DNA of 64,000 bases from Xanthomonas sp. GPE 39 (GTDB taxonomy: Bacteria > Pseudomonadota > Gammaproteobacteria > Xanthomonadales > Xanthomonadaceae). The DNA lies in contig NZ_JZHZ01000007.1 in the NCBI RefSeq assembly GCF_000963005.1, forward strand, positions 1,488,567 through 1,552,566, read 5' to 3'. Below the pieces are notes generated by a model that made no database searches, was not told where the DNA came from, and worked only from the letters and a program-made list of their open reading frames with translations. The translations under genes were made by a program, and so were the position numbers. Positions 9,770 through 18,318 of the stretch are shown piece after piece; position 1 is the stretch's first letter, and the number at the start of each line of letters is the position of its first letter.

Positions 9770-10387
9770 TCAGCACAGAATCCGTGCTCCGTTTGGCATC
9801 AGTGCATCGTAAAAACAACGATCGGGTAATACATCCGGCAGCATCCCAGGCAACAGCCATTCGCAGTGCCGGCCGATTTTGCTGCCGCTGCGGGTCATGC
9901 TGGCGCTGCCCAGGGTGCTGCCTTGGCCGATCTGGGTGCCGCGTCCAAGATGGACGCCGGCATGCAGGGTGGCGCAGGCGCCGATTCGGACATCCTGTTC
10001 GACAATCACCTGCCGTTCCAGCCAGACGCCTGCGCCGAGACTGCTTCCCGCCGCGAGATTGCAGCCAGGCCCCACGTACACATTGCCCATCAGCCGCACG
10101 TCAGCATCGAGATGCGCCTGCGGCCAGACCAGATCGATGCTGCGGTAGCCGGCCAGTCGCACGTCAGCCAGTAGCTTGTGCCGCGACTGATTGACCGCGC
10201 GTTCGTCGAGTGCGATGAACACGTCGGTCTCCGTCGCGGCATGGCTGGCGTGCAGTTCGCCCAGGTCGAAGTTGTAGCGGTCAGGTGAGTGCAGCACGAG
10301 GCTGACATGGACCAAGCCGCACGCTTGCGCGGTGCGTCGTGCCTGCTCCAGCGCGTCGCCTTCGCCGAGCAGCAGCAACGTTTTCAT
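9770..10387 (-). CDS. NeuD/PglD-like left-handed beta-helix acyltransferase (second copy)
   Basis: The 205-residue protein has an N-terminal alpha/beta region of about 90 residues (KTLLLLGEGDALEQA; DVFIALDERAVN). It is followed by imperfect hexapeptide repeats from about residue 95 to 175 (NVYVGPGCNLAAGSSLGAGV, HAGVHLGRGTQIGQG) that build a left-handed beta-helix. This is the architecture of sugar N- or O-acyltransferases such as PglD and NeuD. The ATG at 10387 overlaps the stop of the Rieske gene by ATGA, which fixes the start. It is diverged from the other island acyltransferase (11548-12195), so the two probably have different substrates. Confidence 0.75.
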   Translation of the reverse strand: MKTLLLLGEGDALEQARRTAQACGLVHVSLVLHSPDRYNFDLGELHASHAATETDVFIALDERAVNQSRHKLLADVRLAGYRSIDLVWPQAHLDADVRLMGNVYVGPGCNLAAGSSLGAGVWLERQVIVEQDVRIGACATLHAGVHLGRGTQIGQGSTLGSASMTRSGSKIGRHCEWLLPGMLPDVLPDRCFYDALMPNGARILC

Positions 10388-11523
10388 GCCGGTTGCTCCA
10401 GCACGTTGGTGCGGTACCACACGTGCTGGCGGACCAGTTCGGTTTCGTAGTCGCCGTGCATGCTGTGTGGGGAATGGGGCCCGAGGTGTGCTTGCAGGCG
10501 TTCTAACACTGCGGTGTCCTCAGCGATGACTTGATGTTCGATGCGGATCAGCGTGCGCAGCAGCGCAGTGAAATCGGTACGCTCGCTCTTGCGGCGTGCG
10601 GTTGCTACCCACAGATGGTAGTCGCTCTCATGGGGCGAGACCGGGTCGTACTGCTGTAGCACGAAGGAGTCACCGCGCACGCTGTAGAAGTTGACGTTCG
10701 GATAGACGAACCAGTTGTAGAACGCCGAATCCTCGCCATAGCGCTCGCACAGTGGGCGGTACCAGTTGTCGTGGTCAGCCATCTCGGCCTTGGCTGGGAA
10801 GCTCAGCGCATCGAGGGCAGGGGCGTGGCCTGCTTGCAGCAATTGCTCGACCACGGACGGCACATCAGCCGGTCTTTCAACCTGGGCGGATGACTTGGGA
10901 GTCGCTGTCATCAGCGGATTGAAGGTCTTTGGATGGATGAACGGTAGATGGTTGTAGTCCTTGACGTTCTCCATATTGAGCTTCCAGTTGTAGCGCACGC
11001 GATGGCAGCTATAAATGATCTGCGAATCCAGGTGCGAGGATGCGACGCGCAGGTTTTCCAGGAACTCGGGAGTAAATTGCTCCTCCAGCGGCAACGGTTG
11101 CTCTGCCAGGTTCACGAACAGCAACTCGCCGACCTGCCGCAGGTGCAGCTTTTTCAGGCAGATGCCGGCTTTTTCTTCCGCGCTGAACTGGTACAGGCCG
11201 GAATTGGGCAGCCCACGTAGCTCGCCCTCGGCCCCGAACGACCAGGCATGGTACGGGCACACCAAGGGGCGTTTGCCGTGGGGTTCGCTCTGGATCGCCG
11301 ATTGCCGGTGCGGGCATTGGTTGAGGAAGGCGCGGATACCGGCGTCGGTGCGTTGCACCAGCACCGGCACACCCGCGACCTGACGGGCGAAGAATTGGTT
11401 GCGCTCGCGCACCAGCGAGGCGAAGCCGACGAAGATCCATAGCCGACCGAACAGCCGTTGTTGCTCCAGGCGCAAGGTGTCCGGGCTGGTGTAGTGCGTG
11501 GCGTCGAGTGCGTGACGGGACAT
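10384..11523 (-). CDS. Rieske non-heme iron oxygenase, alpha-subunit type
   Basis: Predicted oxygenase of 379 residues. The N-terminal Rieske [2Fe-2S] site is CPHR at residues 70-73 and CPYHAW at 89-94. The catalytic domain carries the mononuclear iron motif NWKLNMENVKDYNHLPFIHP with Asp189 (bridging), His192 and His197. Such enzymes hydroxylate, demethylate or desaturate using electrons from a reductase. No ferredoxin or reductase gene is present in the island, so electrons must come from elsewhere. Its position inside a sugar/acyl biosynthesis operon suggests oxidation of a sugar or of its acyl group rather than aromatic catabolism. Start at ATG 11523, 24 bases after the preceding gene. Confidence 0.88.
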   Translation of the reverse strand: MSRHALDATHYTSPDTLRLEQQRLFGRLWIFVGFASLVRERNQFFARQVAGVPVLVQRTDAGIRAFLNQCPHRQSAIQSEPHGKRPLVCPYHAWSFGAEGELRGLPNSGLYQFSAEEKAGICLKKLHLRQVGELLFVNLAEQPLPLEEQFTPEFLENLRVASSHLDSQIIYSCHRVRYNWKLNMENVKDYNHLPFIHPKTFNPLMTATPKSSAQVERPADVPSVVEQLLQAGHAPALDALSFPAKAEMADHDNWYRPLCERYGEDSAFYNWFVYPNVNFYSVRGDSFVLQQYDPVSPHESDYHLWVATARRKSERTDFTALLRTLIRIEHQVIAEDTAVLERLQAHLGPHSPHSMHGDYETELVRQHVWYRTNVLEQPA

Positions 11524-11547
11524 GCGCGAGGATCCTGTTCGCCAGTA

Positions 11548-12195
11548 TCAACGTTGGAAGATGATGCGCGCGGGATTGCCGGCTACGGTCACCTGTGGCG
11601 GGACATCCTTCACCACTACGCTGCCAGCGCCGATCACCGCGCCATCGCCGACCGTGATCCCGGGGATCAGGGTGGAATGCGGGTGGATGACCACGTCGCT
11701 GCCGATGCTGACGCCGCCACCGACGAACACGAAGTTGCCGATCTGCACGTAGTCGCCGATGCGCACGTCGTGGCCGATGATGGTGGTGGACAGGATGGTG
11801 ACGAATTCGCCGATGCGGCTGTCCGCGCCGATCGATACGCCGACCTCGAACAGGCTGCCGCGCCCGATCGGGGTGGCCGAGGCCTCGCGCAGGCGCGGGC
11901 GCAGCACCATGAAATCCGCGCCGCGCGCCAGCAGGGCCTGGCTGTAGCGGCGGCGCGCGGTTGGGTCGCCGAGCGCGCAGACGAACAGGTCGCCGGGGAC
12001 GGGCGCGTAGCTGTCCGGGTCGCCGACGATCGGCCAGGGGCTGGTCGCTGCCAAGGCGCTGCGGCTATCGAGGAAACCTTTTATGTCCCAGTCCCGCCCG
12101 TAACCGGGGTCGTCATGGCGGGCCATCGCCGCGATGCCGCGACCGAAGCCACCGGCGCCGATGATCAGCACGTGTTGAGGAGGGGCGTTATTCAT
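11548..12195 (-). CDS. NeuD/PglD-family sugar N-acyltransferase
   Basis: The 215-residue protein begins with a nucleotide-fold motif HVLIIGAGGFGRGIAAMA (residues 8-25), as in PglD and NeuD. It continues with a left-handed beta-helix of hexapeptides (IGRGSLFEVGVSIGADSRIGEF, then IGSDVVIHPHSTLIPGITVGDGAVIGAGSVV) and ends with AGNPARIIFQR, typical of the family. These enzymes acylate the amino group of nucleotide-linked sugars. Start ATG 12195 overlaps the stop of the upstream SDR gene (ATGA); the frame is open much further upstream but that part lies inside the SDR gene. Probable acceptor: the amino sugar made by the island aminotransferase. Confidence 0.85.
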   Translation of the reverse strand: MNNAPPQHVLIIGAGGFGRGIAAMARHDDPGYGRDWDIKGFLDSRSALAATSPWPIVGDPDSYAPVPGDLFVCALGDPTARRRYSQALLARGADFMVLRPRLREASATPIGRGSLFEVGVSIGADSRIGEFVTILSTTIIGHDVRIGDYVQIGNFVFVGGGVSIGSDVVIHPHSTLIPGITVGDGAVIGAGSVVVKDVPPQVTVAGNPARIIFQR

Positions 12196-12971
12196 GCGAA
12201 TTCCACGCCCCCGTCCATGCTGAAAGCCTGCCCGGTCACTTTGCTGCTGGCGTCGGAGAGGAAGTACAGGCAGGCCAGGGCGACGTCGTCGGGCTCGCCG
12301 ATGCCGAGTGGATAGCGCTTGCGGCTTTCCTCGAACCATGCCTTGTCCTCGTTGATCAACGAGGTCTCGACCAGGCCCGGACACAGCGCATTCGCACGGA
12401 TCTTGCGTCGCGCCAGTTCTAGCGCCAGCGGCCGCAACATGCCGATCAGCGCGGCCTTGGAACCAGCATAGGGTCCGACGCCGACAGTGCCGGTGAGCGC
12501 GGCAATGGACGAGAGAAAAACGATGGAACCACCGGGGCGCAGCGACTGGCGCGCGAGCAGATGTCGGGTGAGCATCGTCGGCGCGATGTAGTTGATCGTC
12601 ATCACCTCGGTGAGGAAGCTCTCGCTCACCAGTTTCATCGGCGACAGGCCGCGGATGCCGGCGCTATGCACCACACCGTCGAGCGGGCCGCTTTCGGCCG
12701 CCAGACGTTGCACTGTGGCCGCATCGCTCAGGTCGCCAGCGAAGAGGCGGTGGTCTTGGCCGGGTAATGCGTCCAAGACGGCTTGCAGCCGGGCTGTATC
12801 GCGCCCAGCGATGAGCAGATGTGCGCCGGCGTTGGCACATGCCCTGGCAACGGCTTCGCCGATGCCCTTGGACGCGCCAGTGACCAGCACGGTCTTGCCG
12901 TGTACGCCGTACAGATCACGCAGCAGTACGGATGTCGCATCCGCAACGGACATGGGGTTCTCCAAAGTCAT
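12192..12971 (-). CDS. Short-chain dehydrogenase/reductase (FabG-like)
   Basis: The 259-residue classical SDR has a Rossmann motif TGASKGIG at residues 31-38 and a catalytic Ser155, Tyr168 and Lys172 (YAGSK). It ends with a GGV motif (FSMDGGVEFA) typical of FabG-like reductases. With the adjacent ACP and KAS III it could act as a 3-ketoacyl-ACP reductase; alternatively it could reduce a keto sugar. ATG 12971 overlaps the stop of the next upstream SDR gene by four bases. An internal ATG at 12953 is possible. Confidence 0.88.
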   Translation of the reverse strand: MTLENPMSVADATSVLLRDLYGVHGKTVLVTGASKGIGEAVARACANAGAHLLIAGRDTARLQAVLDALPGQDHRLFAGDLSDAATVQRLAAESGPLDGVVHSAGIRGLSPMKLVSESFLTEVMTINYIAPTMLTRHLLARQSLRPGGSIVFLSSIAALTGTVGVGPYAGSKAALIGMLRPLALELARRKIRANALCPGLVETSLINEDKAWFEESRKRYPLGIGEPDDVALACLYFLSDASSKVTGQAFSMDGGVEFA

Positions 12972-13729
12972 AAGCGGATTGGCAGGGAGATCCCGCCGTC
13001 GATGGTCAAGGTGCTGCGGGTGATCCAGCGGCTGGCGTCGGACAGCAGGTAGACGGCGCCATTGGCGATATCGTTCGGGTCGATCCGTCCCAACGGAGTC
13101 AGCCCGATCTTGTCGTCCATGTCGGCGGTGCTGCCCAACCTGCTCAGCATCGGCGTGTCCACGTAGCCTGGGGCGATGCAGTTGGCGCGAATGCGATGTC
13201 TGGCGTTTTCCAGCGCCAACGAGCGCACCGCGGCTTCCAGCGCCGCTTTGGATGCGCCGTAACCTGCGCTGGCCTGTGGTGCCGCGCGTGCGGTCAAGGC
13301 GGACACGTACACCAGCGACGCGCCTTCGTGCAAGCGGCGTTTGGCCAGCAATTGCTGGGTCAGCAGGATCGGCGCCAGATAGTTCACTGCCAGCATCTGT
13401 TGCAGGTGTTTTTCCGCCGCCATCCGGAACGGCACCAGCGCGGCGATGCCGGCGCAGGAGGCGAGGCCGTGGTAATGCGTTGCGGCGTCCAGCAACCGGG
13501 TGCGAGTGGCGTCCTCGGTCAGGTCACCGGCGACTGTGCGATGGTCGCCACCGTGCAGGGTGGAAGCCACCGCGTGCAGCCGTGCCTCGTCGCGTCCATT
13601 CAGTACCAGCGTCGCTCCCAGCCTTGCACATAGCGTGGCGACGGCGGCACCGATGCCGGAGGAGGCGCCGGTCACCAGGATGGTCTTGCCCTGGAGTGCG
13701 AAGGCGTCTGTGCTTGCGACAGGCGCCAT
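12968..13729 (-). CDS. Short-chain dehydrogenase/reductase (FabG-like), second copy
   Basis: The 253-residue classical SDR has TGASSGIG at residues 20-27, active-site Ser143, Tyr157 and Lys161 (YGASK), and a C-terminal TIDGGISLP. It is paralogous to its downstream neighbour but clearly diverged. ATG 13729 was chosen because it lies three bases after the KAS III stop; upstream codons in frame would run into that gene. Two reductases next to an ACP and a KAS III fit ketoreduction of an acetoacetyl-type ACP intermediate plus a second redox step, but the substrates are inferred. Confidence 0.87.
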   Translation of the reverse strand: MAPVASTDAFALQGKTILVTGASSGIGAAVATLCARLGATLVLNGRDEARLHAVASTLHGGDHRTVAGDLTEDATRTRLLDAATHYHGLASCAGIAALVPFRMAAEKHLQQMLAVNYLAPILLTQQLLAKRRLHEGASLVYVSALTARAAPQASAGYGASKAALEAAVRSLALENARHRIRANCIAPGYVDTPMLSRLGSTADMDDKIGLTPLGRIDPNDIANGAVYLLSDASRWITRSTLTIDGGISLPIRL

Positions 13730-13731
13730 CG

Positions 13732-14772
13732 TCACGACTCGATCAAATCGGGAAACACGGCGCCCTCGATGTCCACCAGGCAGGTGCCCCACGATAGGCC
13801 GATGCCGAAGCCGCATAGCAGCACGCGCTTGCGCCCGGATTCCAGTTGCTTGTTGATCCGGGCGGTCATCGTGACCGGAAGCGAAGCGCCACTGGTGTTG
13901 CCGAAGTCGTGCAGGGTGGAGGGGACTTTGTCCGCCGGCAGACCGAGCTTCTTGCGAATGGTCTCGTTGATTATCCGGTTGGCCTGGTGAAACACGAAGT
14001 AGTCGATCTGATCCTTGGACACGCCGCTGTAGTCGAGCAGCTTCTGCACCGCCGGCGGCACCCGTTGGGTGGAAAAACTCAGGACCGCCACGCCGTCCAG
14101 TTGCAGGTCCACGCCACGGTGCCAGTAGTCGTTCTCGTCGGCACGGTAGGGCATCAGATGCTGTATCCCGACCGGTTCGCGATGTCCGCCGACCGGCAGG
14201 ATGATCGCGCGGTAGCCGCTACCGTCGCTGTTGAGATCGAAGTGCATGGGCGGTGCATCGGCACTGAATTCCAGTGCGGTCGCGGTGCCGGAATCGGAAA
14301 AGATCGGATCGTCGAAGGTGGCGCTGCGGTCGCCGACCAGCAGCAGGCCCTTCTTGACTCCACCGGAGGCGATCATCGAACCCAGTAGATTGATGCCGAA
14401 CGGATATGCCGAGCAGCCCAGGTTGACGTCGAACGCGACCGTCGCATGCGATAGACCGAGGCGGTCTTGCAGGATGATCGCGGTCGCCGGAACCGGATAG
14501 TCCGGCGACTGCGTGACCACGATCAGCGCATCGATTTCCTCGCGCTGCCACTGCAGTTGTTCCAGCAGCACCTGTGTCGCATCGAATGCCAAGTCGGAAA
14601 AGCACTGCCAATCGGCGGCCATGCGCCGGGTTTCGATGCCGATGTTGCGCACCAGCCGCTCGCGCTCGGAGCGGATCTGCGGCCGGCAATCGGTCAGGTT
14701 GGAGACGATGCGCTTCGGGACGCAGGTCGCCATGCCGGCAAAGCGCACATTGTGCAGCGTGGAAGTCGGCAT
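13732..14772 (-). CDS. 3-oxoacyl-ACP synthase III family protein (FabH-like)
   Basis: The 346-residue condensing enzyme has the KAS III triad visible as Cys120 (NLGCSAYPFG), His262 (FHQANRIIN) and Asn292 (GNTSGASLP). FabH starts fatty acid synthesis by condensing acyl-CoA with malonyl-ACP. This copy is outside any fatty acid cluster and directly follows a dedicated acyl carrier protein (three-base gap). A KAS III gene in the flagellin glycosylation island of Pseudomonas syringae is the known parallel. Inferred role: supplying the short 3-oxoacyl-ACP that is reduced and used to acylate the flagellar sugar. Confidence 0.9.
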   Translation of the reverse strand: MPTSTLHNVRFAGMATCVPKRIVSNLTDCRPQIRSERERLVRNIGIETRRMAADWQCFSDLAFDATQVLLEQLQWQREEIDALIVVTQSPDYPVPATAIILQDRLGLSHATVAFDVNLGCSAYPFGINLLGSMIASGGVKKGLLLVGDRSATFDDPIFSDSGTATALEFSADAPPMHFDLNSDGSGYRAIILPVGGHREPVGIQHLMPYRADENDYWHRGVDLQLDGVAVLSFSTQRVPPAVQKLLDYSGVSKDQIDYFVFHQANRIINETIRKKLGLPADKVPSTLHDFGNTSGASLPVTMTARINKQLESGRKRVLLCGFGIGLSWGTCLVDIEGAVFPDLIES

Positions 14773-14775
14773 GGA

Positions 14776-15000
14776 CTATGCCTCGGTCAGCTGATAGAGG
14801 TCGCCTATGGTGATGGCCGCAGTCAGGTGCTCGCCGGTGATGGTCTTGCCGTATTCCATATCGAACATCACGATGACCCCCAAGGCCGCCAGCGAATCCC
14901 ATTCGGGCAACGCGCGCAACACGGTTTCCAAGCTGACCTCAACTGGATTCTGGAAATCCGTCGCCGACAGGAAGTTTTCGATAAATGTTGCTTGGCTCAT
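14776..15000 (-). CDS. Acyl carrier protein of the sugar island
   Basis: Small protein of 74 residues with the phosphopantetheine attachment context PEWDSLAALG; Ser36 is the predicted attachment site. Helix pattern and length fit type II acyl carrier proteins, and the sequence is not that of housekeeping AcpP. The ATG at 15000 overlaps the stop of the aminotransferase gene by ATGA. It would carry the acyl group built by the adjacent KAS III and reductases. Confidence 0.88.
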   Translation of the reverse strand: MSQATFIENFLSATDFQNPVEVSLETVLRALPEWDSLAALGVIVMFDMEYGKTITGEHLTAAITIGDLYQLTEA

Positions 15001-16169
15001 GCTATTTCCACGGGATGTGCGAAGGAGGAAGGGGTGCAATTGGAGGTGGTTGACGCGGATGCGCTGTCGCCCGCTGTGGCGATCAGATCGGAGATCGCAT
15101 CGACCTGTTCCTGAGTCAGACCGGGATAGATCGGCAGGCACAACACGCGTTCGGACATCTGCCGGGCAACAGGCAGTCCGGCCGGGTCTGCGGAGGGCAG
15201 GTCACGGTACATGGGGAAATCGCTGATCAGCGGGTAGAAGTAGCGCCGCGCCAGAATGTCGTGGCTGCGCATCAAGCGATGCAGGGTGTCGCGATTCAAT
15301 GGGAACGCTTCATCGACGAGAATCGGGAACGATGCGTAATTGGCCAGCCCTGGCGCGCGCGGTGGCAGGCAGCGCACTCCAGGCACCTGCGCCAGCCGTC
15401 GCCGGTAATGCGCATCGATCGCGCCGCGCTGCGCCAGCGCGGCGTCGATGTGCTGCAGTTGCAGCAGTCCGAATGCGGCGTTGATTTCGCTCATCTTGCC
15501 GTTGATGCCGGTGGCGACCACGGTAGTCTCATCGACGAAACCGAAGTTCTTGAGCCGGCTGATGCGCTGGTAGGTTTTCGCATCCGGGCACACGATGGCG
15601 CCGCCTTCGAAGGTGTTGAATACCTTGGTGGCATGGAAGCTGAGCACGCTCAGGTCGCCGTGACGCAGCAACGAGCCTCCCGCGTCCTTGACCCCGAACG
15701 CATGCGCCGCGTCGTAGATAATCTTGAGGTTGTAGGTGTCGGCGATGCGCTCGATCGCGGCGGTGTCGCAGGGCGTGCCGTAGCAATGCACCGGCATGAT
15801 CGCCGTGGTCTGCGGGGTGATCGCCGCCTCGATCTTGAGCGGATCCAGGTTCATCGTCAGCGGGTCGATGTCCACGAACACCGGTTTGATCCCTCTCCAC
15901 AATAGGGCATGTGCGGTGGCGACGAACGAGTAGGGTGTGGTGATGACCTCTCCGGTGATGCGTAACGCCTGCAGCGCGGTGAGCAAGGCGAGTGTGCCGT
16001 TGGTCAGCAGCGCTAGATGGCTGACACCCAGGTAATCCGCCAGCGCCTTTTCCAGTGCCTGGTGCATGTCGCCTCCGTTGGTCAGGATGCGACTGCGCCA
16101 AATCTTTTCCAGATACGGGACGAACTCTTCCAGGGGCGGCAGCAGCGGACTGGTGACGGGGATGGGCAT
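14997..16169 (-). CDS. DegT/DnrJ/EryC1/StrS sugar aminotransferase (VioA/FdtB-like)
   Basis: PLP-dependent nucleotide-sugar transaminase of 390 residues and first gene of the island. Family motifs: SRILTNGG near the N-terminus, LLTNGTLAL (residues 55-63), PYSFVATAHALLW, EAAITPQT, PVHCYGTPCD, YDAAHAFG with the PLP-contacting Asp153, and SFHATKVFNTFEGG with Schiff-base Lys182. VioA-type enzymes turn dTDP-4-keto-6-deoxyglucose into dTDP-viosamine and FdtB-type enzymes make 3-amino sugars; I cannot separate these by eye. ATG 16169 starts at MPIPVTSPLL, the usual family N-terminus; the 42 upstream codons look non-coding. A sigma-54 type promoter lies 71 bases upstream. Confidence 0.9.
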   Translation of the reverse strand: MPIPVTSPLLPPLEEFVPYLEKIWRSRILTNGGDMHQALEKALADYLGVSHLALLTNGTLALLTALQALRITGEVITTPYSFVATAHALLWRGIKPVFVDIDPLTMNLDPLKIEAAITPQTTAIMPVHCYGTPCDTAAIERIADTYNLKIIYDAAHAFGVKDAGGSLLRHGDLSVLSFHATKVFNTFEGGAIVCPDAKTYQRISRLKNFGFVDETTVVATGINGKMSEINAAFGLLQLQHIDAALAQRGAIDAHYRRRLAQVPGVRCLPPRAPGLANYASFPILVDEAFPLNRDTLHRLMRSHDILARRYFYPLISDFPMYRDLPSADPAGLPVARQMSERVLCLPIYPGLTQEQVDAISDLIATAGDSASASTTSNCTPSSFAHPVEIA

Positions 16170-16239
16170 AGTGGCCTGCCTGGCGAGGGGTGGAGAATCC
16201 AAGGGCACGGATGTATGCGATCGGTTCACTGCAATCTGA

Positions 16240-16255
16240 AGCAAGCCACATGCCA
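16240..16255 (-). promoter_or_regulatory. Sigma-54 type promoter of the sugar island
   Basis: The minus strand reads TGGCATGTGGCTTGCT, matching TGGCACG-N4-TTGCW at all but one defined position (C to T in the -24 box). It is in the 267-base gap between fleQ and the aminotransferase gene, 71 bases before its ATG. The remainder of this gap shows no gene. Confidence 0.72.
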
Positions 16256-16436
16256 ATGATGCCTGTCCACTATCTTCGAGTCGCGTTGTCGCCACCGGCG
16301 TAGTGCTTGCGTGTGGTGTCGAAGTCAGCGTCTGCGAATGTATACGGTTCCTCTTTGCAGGCTACCAGAGGACGACGATAGCGATGAGAGGGCAATGTGC
16401 CGCGGCGGGTCGCTTCGGTCGTTTTTGCAGGCCGTC

Positions 16437-17924
16437 TTAGCTGGCCATTTCGGCCTGATCGCGATCAATGCCGTACTTGCGCAGTTTTTCGACCAATGTG
16501 GTGCGGCGAAGGCCCAGCAATTGCGCTGCGTGCGCGACCACACCTTGAGTGCGCTCCAGCGCCTCGTTGATGAGCGCTAACTCGATGTTGGCCATGTGTC
16601 CGCGCAGATCCAGTCCGCTCTCCGGCAGCGTTGCAGCCACCTGCGTCGCCTGCGATTGCTCCCCATACAGTTTGCCGCCGGTACGCAGGTCGACCACGTT
16701 GGGGAGCCGCCTTGGCTCCGTTGTCGCGATTGGCGACGGTGGCGCAGAGACGTCGATTGAGGAGGTGAAATCGCCACGGTAACGCGCCGGCAAGTCTTGC
16801 ACACGCACGAGACTATCCGGGTGCAACACGGCCAAGCGTTCGACCAGATTGGTCAACTCGCGCACGTTGCCTGGCCACTCGTAGTTGCGCAATGCTTGCA
16901 ACGCCTCTTCGGAAAAGCGTACTTCGCCGCGTCCAGTACGTGCCAGTTGCGCGGCGATCGTGTTGACCAGCGCGGGCAGGTCGTCGCTGCGTTCGCGTAG
17001 CGCCGGCATCTCAATCGGGAATACGTTGAGGCGGTAGAAGAGGTCTTCGCGGAACTGGTTGCCGGCGATGCGTTCTTCCAAGTTGCGGTGGGTTGCCGCA
17101 ATCACCCGCACATTGCAGCGGATAGTGACGTTGCCGCCGACACGCTCGAAGCTGCGCTCCTGCAGGACGCGCAGCAGTTTGACCTGCATCGGCAGACTCA
17201 TGTCGCCGATTTCGTCCAGCAACAGCGTGCCGCCTTCTGCCATCTCGAAGCGACCCTTACGCGCGCTCAGTGCGCCGGTGAAGGATCCTTTTTCGTGGCC
17301 GAACAGCTCGCTTTCCAGTAGGTCTGGCGGGATCGCGCCGCAGTTGATCGCGACGAACGGGCCGTCGCAGCGTGGTGATTTCTGGTGGATCGCGCGGGCG
17401 ACGACTTCCTTGCCGGTACCGGACTCGCCGAGTACCAAGACGGTGGTGTCAAAGGCAGCCACTTGGTCGATCAGCCGCCGCAACATGATGACCGCTTCGC
17501 TATTGCCGGTTGGCCCATTGTCTTGTGCGGCACCGGCCTGGTGCTCGGCATCCAGGCGTTTGAGGCTGGCGCGGCGCAGCAGGGTCTCCAGTTGCGCATG
17601 GCGCAGCGGGGCCTCCAGTTGCCACACATTGGCCTCGTGCAGGCCATGCCGTTGCGCGAACGCCTGGGCGTCGTCGTTGAGCAGTAGCACCGGCGGTGGC
17701 AACGGGCTGCGCGCGACCCAACCAAAAAACGCATCGGCCTGCGACTTATCCTCCAGTCCGCCGACCAGGATTGCCATCCACTCGCTCTGGCGGTGGCGAC
17801 CCGGCTGGACGTCCGCTACATCGGTGACCCAGCGTGGGTTGAGATCCATGAACTCGAGCAGGCTGACAGTGCGCTCGGCGCGCGGGGCGTCGTCATCGAT
17901 CACCAGGATCCGCGATTCGCTCAT
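16437..17924 (-). CDS. fleQ: Flagellar master regulator FleQ (sigma-54 activator)
   Basis: AAA+ enhancer-binding protein of 495 residues. The N-terminal ~125 residues form a receiver-like FleQ domain. The AAA+ core has Walker A GESGTGKE (166-173), a sigma-54 contact loop GSFTGA (213-218; the usual form is GAFTGA), Walker [12 protein letters not shown] and the sensor region [22 protein letters not shown] in two segments. A Fis-type HTH occupies the last ~40 residues ([20 protein letters not shown]). In Pseudomonas and Xanthomonas FleQ activates flagellar promoters with RpoN and binds cyclic-di-GMP. ATG 17924 overlaps the stop of the upstream response regulator (ATGA). Confidence 0.96.
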   Translation of the reverse strand: MSESRILVIDDDAPRAERTVSLLEFMDLNPRWVTDVADVQPGRHRQSEWMAILVGGLEDKSQADAFFGWVARSPLPPPVLLLNDDAQAFAQRHGLHEANVWQLEAPLRHAQLETLLRRASLKRLDAEHQAGAAQDNGPTGNSEAVIMLRRLIDQVAAFDTTVLVLGESGTGKEVVARAIHQKSPRCDGPFVAINCGAIPPDLLESELFGHEKGSFTGALSARKGRFEMAEGGTLLLDEIGDMSLPMQVKLLRVLQERSFERVGGNVTIRCNVRVIAATHRNLEERIAGNQFREDLFYRLNVFPIEMPALRERSDDLPALVNTIAAQLARTGRGEVRFSEEALQALRNYEWPGNVRELTNLVERLAVLHPDSLVRVQDLPARYRGDFTSSIDVSAPPSPIATTEPRRLPNVVDLRTGGKLYGEQSQATQVAATLPESGLDLRGHMANIELALINEALERTQGVVAHAAQLLGLRRTTLVEKLRKYGIDRDQAEMAS

Positions 17925-18304
17925 GTCGGTACTCCTTCGGTACGTAGCCCCTCCAGGATCGGCATGACTTCCTGGATATAGGACAGCTTGCTGACGAAGT
18001 TGTCGGCCCCGGCACGCATGGCATGCTCGCGGTGTTCGGCATCGTCGAAATGGCTGGCGATGACTATATATGGCGCCTGGTCCTGGGTCTTGATCAGGCG
18101 GGTGGCCTGCAGTCCACCCATCTCCGGCATCGCCAGATCCATCAGTACCACTTGCGGGCGTAGCGACTCGGAACGCTCGATGGCTTCCAGGCCGTTGGCG
18201 GCGCTGCCGATCACGTCCATCCAATCCAGCTTGCGGAAGTGGCGCATCGCGGCGTTGATGAAGCCTTCGTGGTCGTCGACCAGAAGCACGGACAATTTGT
18301 TCAT
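17921..18304 (-). CDS. Single-domain response regulator (CheY-like)
   Basis: The 127-residue stand-alone receiver domain has the acidic pair Asp10/Asp11, phospho-acceptor Asp56 ([13 protein letters not shown]) and a C-terminal conserved Lys in FVSKLSY. There is no output domain. It sits between rpoN2 (15 bases upstream) and fleQ (4-base overlap), so it probably adjusts flagellar gene expression, perhaps by contacting FleQ or another partner. The cognate kinase is not obvious; the two kinases at 39041-44197 are candidates only by proximity. Confidence 0.88.
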   Translation of the reverse strand: MNKLSVLLVDDHEGFINAAMRHFRKLDWMDVIGSAANGLEAIERSESLRPQVVLMDLAMPEMGGLQATRLIKTQDQAPYIVIASHFDDAEHREHAMRAGADNFVSKLSYIQEVMPILEGLRTEGVPT

Positions 18305-18318
18305 ATGCGGTAGTTTCC

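Noticed and set aside
10384-11523. Aromatic-ring catabolism role for the Rieske oxygenase
   Set aside because: No beta subunit, ferredoxin, reductase or ring-cleavage genes are near; it is translationally coupled to sugar acyltransferase genes.
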